From Elusimicrobiota bacterium (GTDB taxonomy: Bacteria; Elusimicrobiota; Elusimicrobia; O2-12-FULL-59-9), in contig JACQRQ010000102.1 of NCBI GenBank assembly GCA_016206405.1, positions 1-34,270 of the forward strand: a DNA stretch of 34,270 nucleotides, given 5' to 3'. Each line of letters begins with the position of its first letter. Position 1 is the first letter of the stretch. Below, piece after piece: positions 29,701 to 34,270 of this stretch. The translations under genes were made by a program, and so were the position numbers. The notes under the pieces are model-generated. The model worked only from the letters and a program-made list of their open reading frames with translations, was not told the DNA's origin and did not search any database.

Positions 29701-32158
29701 CCCTCTGCGTCCTGGGGTTGAAGGTCCACCCGTTGTCCTCGGTGCTTTGAAGGATGGTGTCGCCATTGAAGTCTTCCGTGTCCAAAATGCCGTCGCCGTC
29801 CGCGTCCTCGTTCACCGAGCCCACGCGCAAGTTGATTTTATTGTTGGAATTGTCGCCGAACACAACGAGCTCCAAAAAGGATTTCTGGGTGAAATCCAAG
29901 CCGACATCCGAATAGACGTAAACCAGGGAAACTTCCGTGCTTTGGCCGACTGAAAAATTATAATCGATTCTGAGAACCTTCTGAACTTCCTCGCTGGAGG
30001 AGCCGGCCTGGGCGTTGATTTCGCGAACCTTGACGTCTTCATTGTCCCATCCCAAGGACCCTGGATGGTCGGTCGGCGCTCCCTGGGGGTTGGAGGTGAT
30101 TACCCAGAAATTTTTGTCGGCGCTCGCGGAATCGTCCTGTTTGATGCCCTCCATATTGTCGATGAGCGCGAAATTCGAGATGTTCGGATTTTTCCCGCTC
30201 AGGGCGATCTCGCCTTTGAACGTGCCGGTCAAAAACGGCAGCAGCCGGATGTCTTTGAGCTGCGTGTCCGCCTCGTAGACCAACAGGCTCCGGGGAAGCT
30301 GCTGGATGCTGGGCGTCGTCGGCGGCTTGCTGGCGGCGTCATAGAGCATCGTCCCGCCGATGCTCCACCAACTCGTGATGTCAAAGGAGCCGCGCGCCCC
30401 CAGAATGGAATTGGTGGCCGAAGGGCCGAAAGGCGAGACTTCGTAGGCGACGTCGATCTTGCTGTCGAATTTGATCTGGTCTTCGTTGAAAAAAGTGATG
30501 ATGCCGATGTCGTAATCGATGAAATAATCGACGTTTCTGCGCAAAGCCTGGCCGTCCAGCAGCACCGACTCCGACTGCAGCACGAGACTCGGCTCCAAAA
30601 AAAACGTCTTAAAGCGGTTGCGAAACTCGACGAAAAAGATGCGCTGGCCGATGGGCGTGGGGGCATAAATTGCCGCCTCCACGAATGGTTTTTTAAGCTG
30701 AAAAGTGCCGTTTTCAAAGTCCACCTCGATCGTGCTGGGGTAAGCCTGCGGCGGGCTGAGCGCGGCTCCCACCTCCTGCCGGTTTCTGTCGAGAACCTGC
30801 AAAATGAAGCTTCCCCTCCCGTCGTCGCGCACGATGGAAGTGGCGCCGATGGAATAGAAAGTTTTCAGCTCCCGGGTGAAGCCCCTCTGCGTGGTCGTGG
30901 AGACGCCCCCCTCCGATATCGGCAGGTCGTTGGGCGTCTTGATGAGCCTGCCTGAAACCGTTTCGGTCGCCAAAACAAGCCGCTTGCCGTCGGCTTGGGT
31001 ATAATTGACGGCTACCACCGCCTGTTGGAGCAAGGCGTTTTTAAATGTGATGACGCCGCGCACGTAATCGATGATGTAGTCGGAGCCCGGCTTGAGTTGG
31101 ACGAAGTTCCCGGTGTAGCGGGCCGCGGATTCTCCCTCGTCGTTGACGGTGAGGCTCGAAACGTCGACGTTGGTTCTGCCCGCGCTCTGCACGTCCATCA
31201 AAACGATTTCCGATCCGGGAAGAATCGGAAGCCGCGTGGCGGTTCCAAAGCTTAAATCATAGAACTTGCGGCGGATATAGGAGGTATCAAGAATATCCCT
31301 GCTTTGGAGCTGCGTGTTTCCGATGAACTGCTTGGTTTTCGTGATTCCCTTGGTCCGGCTTCCGACAAGGGTGAAGCTCGCTTTTTTGAATTTCAGATCC
31401 ACGCGCACACCGAACAATTGTTTATTGTAAGACACGAATTCCGTCGCCGGAAGGGACAAATCAATGTCGCCGAAGGACGCGTTTTGGACCACCTCGTCGG
31501 CTTCGCCCTTGTAGGAAATGGATATGTCCTGCTTGTTGGGTTTGGTGTCGTCGTAATCCACGTTGACGCTGATTTTCTCCCCCACCTTGCCCTGCATCCG
31601 TATTTGAAGCTGCTGCTGAATGTCGAAAAAGTTCGTGCTTTGGGGCCGCGTGATGTTTTGCTGATTATTGAGAAACCTCTTGCCGTTGAAATTAAAAGAG
31701 ATCGTTTTCCTGCCGGTCACGGACAGGCTCGTGCCGTAACTGGGGACCTCCAACTCCGGCGAGAGTTCCGTGGCCGCGGGCGGGGCCTCCGCCGAGACCG
31801 GCTCGACTTTGGGCGTCTCCTCGGGCCCCTCCGCCGGGAGCGTTCCGGTTTCGATCGCGTTGCGGGTCTCATTCCACCTCTGCTGGCTGTATTGGAAAGA
31901 CTCCAACTCCATCAACAACAGCTCAAAATCCGCCTCCTCCGCCTTAGACTCCTCCTTGCCGAAAAGTATTTTCTCATCGTCTTTGTCCATCAGCCGGAAT
32001 CTTTCCGTCCCTGCGGAGGACCGCCACAGCGCGCCGTCGTCCTGGCCGAAAGCGGGCGAGCCGGCAAAGCCCGCCGTCAGCAAGACGGTCAGAAAAACCA
32101 TATGCGGCAAAGAAGGCGTTCGTTTAGACAAAAAGATACCCTTCTGCAACACGTCCAT
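26771..32158 (-). CDS. SprA-like giant outer-membrane protein (1795 aa)
   Basis: SprA is the large beta-barrel translocon of the type IX secretion system and a gliding-motility protein in Bacteroidota. Here an N-terminal hydrophobic export signal (about residues 20-38) is followed by an acidic region and repeated SprA-type units (for example FVQLKPGSDYIIDYVRGVITF and a second copy DYFIDYDIGIITFFNEDQIKF). A calcium-loop-rich stretch with DxDGDGxxD-like repeats lies at about 780-845. The rest is long amphipathic beta-strand sequence ending ...STLTFQF, a terminal aromatic beta-signal. At 1795 residues it is shorter than Bacteroidota SprA (about 2400). No other T9SS gene is visible. Family assignment rests on motif resemblance. 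Confidence 0.72.
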   Translation of the reverse strand: MDVLQKGIFLSKRTPSLPHMVFLTVLLTAGFAGSPAFGQDDGALWRSSAGTERFRLMDKDDEKILFGKEESKAEEADFELLLMELESFQYSQQRWNETRNAIETGTLPAEGPEETPKVEPVSAEAPPAATELSPELEVPSYGTSLSVTGRKTISFNFNGKRFLNNQQNITRPQSTNFFDIQQQLQIRMQGKVGEKISVNVDYDDTKPNKQDISISYKGEADEVVQNASFGDIDLSLPATEFVSYNKQLFGVRVDLKFKKASFTLVGSRTKGITKTKQFIGNTQLQSRDILDTSYIRRKFYDLSFGTATRLPILPGSEIVLMDVQSAGRTNVDVSSLTVNDEGESAARYTGNFVQLKPGSDYIIDYVRGVITFKNALLQQAVVAVNYTQADGKRLVLATETVSGRLIKTPNDLPISEGGVSTTTQRGFTRELKTFYSIGATSIVRDDGRGSFILQVLDRNRQEVGAALSPPQAYPSTIEVDFENGTFQLKKPFVEAAIYAPTPIGQRIFFVEFRNRFKTFFLEPSLVLQSESVLLDGQALRRNVDYFIDYDIGIITFFNEDQIKFDSKIDVAYEVSPFGPSATNSILGARGSFDITSWWSIGGTMLYDAASKPPTTPSIQQLPRSLLVYEADTQLKDIRLLPFLTGTFKGEIALSGKNPNISNFALIDNMEGIKQDDSASADKNFWVITSNPQGAPTDHPGSLGWDNEDVKVREINAQAGSSSEEVQKVLRIDYNFSVGQSTEVSLVYVYSDVGLDFTQKSFLELVVFGDNSNNKINLRVGSVNEDADGDGILDTEDFNGDTILQSTEDNGWTFNPRTQRAPFPKQGAANGRIDAEDLNRNGRLDAEDLSGGDFGYRGGAADSQIFFDATTTSSRTAVDFSGWHTLQVPLGINDQSRNNWAAIRQLRFSITRSTSGAASGALRIARISVVGSAWQNARFENVAPGSPSPSGELQVGSINNVDNSAYLPIFRDVGEARGVFDDLYGSQQLPTQANNQNRVEQSLALSMRNLTAGTTIFTKQDFSRAVDLSQHREFRFLLYSNPSINPGPALGGSQTFFLRLGNEQNYYEFRVPVKSDFNGWRLFTATLQDLNGDNIPDAWKNASAYEAVTLSSGNPSFQNVSSVFAGIYNTGSVAISTGTLWLNELHVADPRRITGNARKLSADFSVPNWMTFGGSHRLVDRNFQTPVTVVANQDNQQDQAFLNFSRLSFFPMRFNLMRQITETPSVALTGDQSNLVSLLSQGKLVRLDRSGAGELTLWKLPSVSLSASRNTVDYESSTRFDDRRSYSASTAYGVPWQIFFLPRNVNFSYQLTDSRVNFRSVDALRLPGNANTKEILDNLSASGSFDFWRGAKFNPTYSLARARESREEFSTGQLVKLSYPKSKSQSAGFNATLHLADWLSPSIDYKISHSENNLLNVSTVTIGDQNFRFDIGDIKSVKRNADGTINLPFSLRDIWTRSKLFQSFTLTSSYQISDGDSWENVEREFESLTNLWVRNRLTPSNPVARRTTLTLRDSITSSQRWSPFQAYDLQSRKAPLKTITLSNNFSRSLERRDNTGTLTRTLSLNFPDLTASMTQMENLLGAEKWMKNAGTNFKFARRLTVNVGLDQNADTSFGADFRFKALDRFDTSTSFNQKTTVNEDLRIGQVTQRTTHRDASAQTTFDARIWRFTTKLDYTFDLATLGTGQQTTNVTTLTPSVLARADLSVPKGFLIPFSEKKLVFSNRIVWSNTLSLSHRRSPLSQSDNSDLLSLDMSGDYEISKNLRLTLNAGLSRLWHKFVKQEEFVAYNIGSTLTFQF

Positions 32159-32186
32159 TCAAAAACGCGTTCAGTTTCAGGGTTCC

Positions 32187-32215
32187 AGTATATCGCTATG
32201 CAATAGCCCAGTCAA
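32187..32215 (-). promoter_or_regulatory. Promoter of the sprA-like gene
   Basis: On the minus strand, TTGACT (32215-32210), exactly 17 bases, then TATACT (32192-32187). Start of transcription would be near 32180, about 22 bases before the ATG at 32158. This is the best sigma-70-like promoter in the window, and unlike its divergent neighbour lptF it leaves a normal leader. Confidence 0.65.
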
Positions 32216-32310
32216 TGCTCGGACTTTCCGTCGAAAGCTCCGCGCATGGCCTCATTTCCTTGCGCCCGGCGCGGCGTCGAACGGCGGGCGCACGCAAACC
32301 GCATCTTTGA

Positions 32311-32316
32311 TATAAT
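32311..32316 (+). promoter_or_regulatory. TATAAT -10 box of lptF, leaderless
   Basis: A perfect TATAAT ends 6 bases before the lptF ATG, so transcription should start at or next to the start codon. No -35 hexamer is recognisable at 16-18 bases. The gap bases (TCCTCC) are pyrimidine-rich and cannot act as a Shine-Dalgarno. Confidence 0.55.
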
Positions 32317-32322
32317 TCCTCC

Positions 32323-33468
32323 ATGCCGATCCTCTCCCGGTACCTCATCCGCCTGTACCTGCCGCTGTTCGCCGTATCCATGGGGCTTTTCATCTTCGTC
32401 CTGGTGATGCATAATTTCATCCGGCTGCTGACGATCGCGACGATGAAAGGAATCCCGCTGTGGTGGATCGCCAAATGCTTCGCTTTGCTGACGCCTTATT
32501 TCTTCAGCCTGGCGATCCCGACCGCCTTCCTGATCGCTTTGCTTCTGAGCCTGGGCCAGTTGGCCGAAGACGGCGAAATGACGGCCCTGAGAGCCTCCGG
32601 TTTCTCCTTCCGCCAAATCCTCTGGCCTCTGGGAGCCTTCGGCCTTTTACTGTGCGCGCTGCTGTTTTTTTTAAACCATCAGGTCAGTCCAAAGGGTCTC
32701 AAAGAGTTTAAAAACACCCGCGCCAAGTCCTTCTCCCAAATAAGCCGACTGGATCTGGAGCCCAACGTCTTCATGGAAATGGGGGATTTCAAGCTCTATG
32801 CCCGCCGGGTCGATAAAGAAAATCGCCGCATCCACGGGGTTTACCTTTTCCGCTATCAGGGCTTTGCCATGAGCCTGAGGGTCAGCGCCGAGGAAGGAAG
32901 CTACGCGCTGGATAAGGGAAACGGAATTTTCATGGCTTTGACAAACGGCGACATCTACATCCCCAATCTCGATGATCCCAGCCGGCTGACCTTGGCGCAA
33001 TTTGAAACCTACCGCATCTACATCCCCGCTCAAGCGCAGGCCGATTGGCAAAGAAACCCGGGAGTCCGTGAAATAGACAGCCTCACGCTGCTCAAAACCC
33101 TCCGCCGCCCCGGCTCAGGAACTGCGGCAAGCGGCGAATTGAACCCGCAGGCGCCGGACGGCGCCGCCTTCACCCTGAAAGACTTGGCCGGTTTCCGGAC
33201 TGAAATATCAACCCGCACCGCCCTGGCTCTTTCCCCGCTCGTATTTTTCCTCCTGGGAGCGCCTCTGGGCATACGCCTTGAGAAGCGCAGCCGCCCCATG
33301 GGCTTCGCGCTGAGCCTGCTGATGATATTTTTTTACTACGGATTTTTGGTTTACGGAGTCGGATTCGGAAACCGCCATCCCGACTGGTCGTGGATCGCCC
33401 CCTGGCTCCCCAACTTCATCGGCGCGGCTTCCGGGCTTTTTCTCTGCGTCCAAATGGCGAAAAAATGA
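32323..33468 (+). CDS. lptF: LPS export ABC transporter permease, LptF/LptG family (381 aa)
   Basis: One of two inner-membrane permeases that, with LptB, extract lipopolysaccharide and push it across the Lpt bridge. Six membrane segments are visible: three N-terminal (about residues 14-34, 52-75, 98-118), a periplasmic beta-jellyroll-type domain (about 120-270: FMEMGDFKLYARRVDKENRRIHGVYLFRY), and three C-terminal (about 295-375). The GEMTALRASGFSFRQIL stretch is the coupling-helix region, and LGAPLGIRLEKRSRPMGFALSL is typical. Assigned lptF by first position of the pair. ATG overlap with the next gene. Confidence 0.9.
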   Translation: MPILSRYLIRLYLPLFAVSMGLFIFVLVMHNFIRLLTIATMKGIPLWWIAKCFALLTPYFFSLAIPTAFLIALLLSLGQLAEDGEMTALRASGFSFRQILWPLGAFGLLLCALLFFLNHQVSPKGLKEFKNTRAKSFSQISRLDLEPNVFMEMGDFKLYARRVDKENRRIHGVYLFRYQGFAMSLRVSAEEGSYALDKGNGIFMALTNGDIYIPNLDDPSRLTLAQFETYRIYIPAQAQADWQRNPGVREIDSLTLLKTLRRPGSGTAASGELNPQAPDGAAFTLKDLAGFRTEISTRTALALSPLVFFLLGAPLGIRLEKRSRPMGFALSLLMIFFYYGFLVYGVGFGNRHPDWSWIAPWLPNFIGAASGLFLCVQMAKK

Positions 33469-34270
33469 AAATCCTCACGCGCTACGTCATGAAAAGCTTT
33501 TTCATCCCCTTCGCCGCCGGGATTTTTGTGTTTTCGCTGCTCATCTTCCTGGGCAACTTTTTCGAGCGCCTGGACTCCCTGATCAAAAGCCCCGCGTCCC
33601 TGTGGGCCATCCTTCAATTTCTCTGGCTGGAAACTCCCTATTGGATGGTGCTCATCATCCCCATCGCCACGCTCACCGCGAGCATGCTGGCTATCGGCGG
33701 CTGGATCCGGAGCCGGGAGTACCTCGCCTTCCAGGCCGCAGGAATCGCTCCCGCCCAGATGCTGAGGCCGCTTTTTTACTGCGCGTCTTTGGTCGCCCTG
33801 CTAAGCTTCGCCGCCCAGGAGACGGTGCTCCCCTACTGCTATTGGAAATCGCAGGAGATTTTTCGCGAGCAGATCGAGCCGCGATACAGCCAGAAACAAA
33901 CGGTGTGGACCAAAATCGTGCTGGTGGGCGGGCCGGGGCAATTTTTAATCGTCGAGGAATTTGACCTGGGAGCAAAGCGGATGCGGCGGGTGGTCATGGA
34001 CCAATACGAGGGAGACCGGCTTCTCGGCCAAGTCGACGCCTCGGAGGCCGCCTGGGACCCGGCCGGGGAGACTTGGGTTTTTTCGCATGGAGTGCAAAGG
34101 GATTTTGCCGGCGGCGCGGTGCGCGAGAAAAAATTCGACCGGTTCGTCTCCAACTTGACCACCCCGCCCCAGCAGCTTATTCCTCCGAAAAAACGCCCGG
34201 AAGAGATGAGCCTGCGGGAACTGCGCCGGTACTCGAAAACCTTAAAGAGGCTGGGACTTTCGACGCGGGA
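33465..34270 (+). CDS. lptG: LPS export ABC transporter permease, second LptF/LptG subunit, cut by window edge
   Basis: Partner permease of the Lpt exporter; the first 268 residues are present and the frame is still open at the window end. The start MKILTRYVMKSFFIPFAAG is typical. Hydrophobic segments lie at about residues 12-32, 55-78 and 100-118, with the coupling-helix region SREYLAFQAAGIAPAQML, then the start of the periplasmic domain (ILVGG..FLIVEEFDLGAKRMRRVV is its first half). The ATG overlaps the lptF stop (ATGA). The F/G labels are interchangeable on this evidence. Confidence 0.88.
   Translation, partial: MKILTRYVMKSFFIPFAAGIFVFSLLIFLGNFFERLDSLIKSPASLWAILQFLWLETPYWMVLIIPIATLTASMLAIGGWIRSREYLAFQAAGIAPAQMLRPLFYCASLVALLSFAAQETVLPYCYWKSQEIFREQIEPRYSQKQTVWTKIVLVGGPGQFLIVEEFDLGAKRMRRVVMDQYEGDRLLGQVDASEAAWDPAGETWVFSHGVQRDFAGGAVREKKFDRFVSNLTTPPQQLIPPKKRPEEMSLRELRRYSKTLKRLGLSTR

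Noticed and set aside
29630-29820. A separate calcium-binding or dockerin gene within the sprA-like region
   Set aside because: The Asp-rich loops are in frame within the SprA-like protein, and SprA proteins are known to contain similar Asp/Asn-Gly repeats.

Overview
The window is GC-rich bacterial chromosome, densely coding and mostly housekeeping. The organism is a diderm: it has an LptF/LptG permease pair for lipopolysaccharide export and a 1795-residue SprA-like outer-membrane protein that ends in a beta-barrel type aromatic residue. The combination of DapB next to an LL-diaminopimelate aminotransferase-like enzyme, a DUF4175-like giant protein, SprA and short-leader promoters suits an uncultured lineage such as Elusimicrobiota. 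That placement is inference and nothing here proves it. There is no phage, plasmid, IS element or CRISPR array.

Layout. 1-3943: minus-strand genes (start of an unknown gene, a DUF4175-like membrane/coiled-coil protein, a 55-residue protein) behind a candidate structured RNA. 3944-8752: an aldo/keto reductase divergent from uvrB-nadC-birA. 8753-9221: a palindromic mosaic element without a gene. 9222-13832: an apparent ion/osmotic-stress cluster with trehalose-phosphatase and an orphan histidine kinase on the minus strand, divergent from nhaR and a CPA1-type Na+/H+ antiporter. 13986-15573: tRNA-Glu(UUC), then an exported haem-motif/FAD oxidoreductase. 15574-15990: a second palindrome-rich tract. 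15991-20531: a pterin dehydratase, divergent from dapB, a small membrane protein, a dapL-like aminotransferase, panB and an alpha/beta hydrolase. 20536-23630: glycerate kinase and a GT39-like glycosyltransferase on the minus strand. 23808-26047: a CBM48-like protein and a GH57-like exported protein. 26007-32158: comF and sprA on the minus strand. 32323 to the end: lptF and a truncated lptG.

The main unexplained signal is a family of GC-rich, palindrome-built dispersed elements. Two related copies are intergenic or at a gene start (8824-9118 and 23598-23737); they share the same blocks in the same order, and their outer stem is kept by compensating changes. Another tract (15657-15935) shares a 12-mer with the first. 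Two further copies lie inside genes, in frame: in nadC (about 7829-7990) and in the GT39 gene (about 22890-23010). These share an identical 19-mer and an identical 17-mer at exactly the same spacing although the two genes are on opposite strands, so coding pressure cannot explain the match. They behave like coding palindromic repeats that add roughly 45-55 residues to host proteins. A second repeat class, an AGTGRTAR octamer array, sits at the uvrB/nadC junction and as two opposed arrays upstream of dapB.

Several genes (lptF, dapB, uvrB, the CBM48 gene, the DUF4175 gene) have a TATAAT-like box ending only 6-11 bases before the start codon and no clear Shine-Dalgarno, which suggests leaderless or near-leaderless transcripts. 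Others (aldo/keto reductase, pterin dehydratase, antiporter) have strong Shine-Dalgarno sequences.
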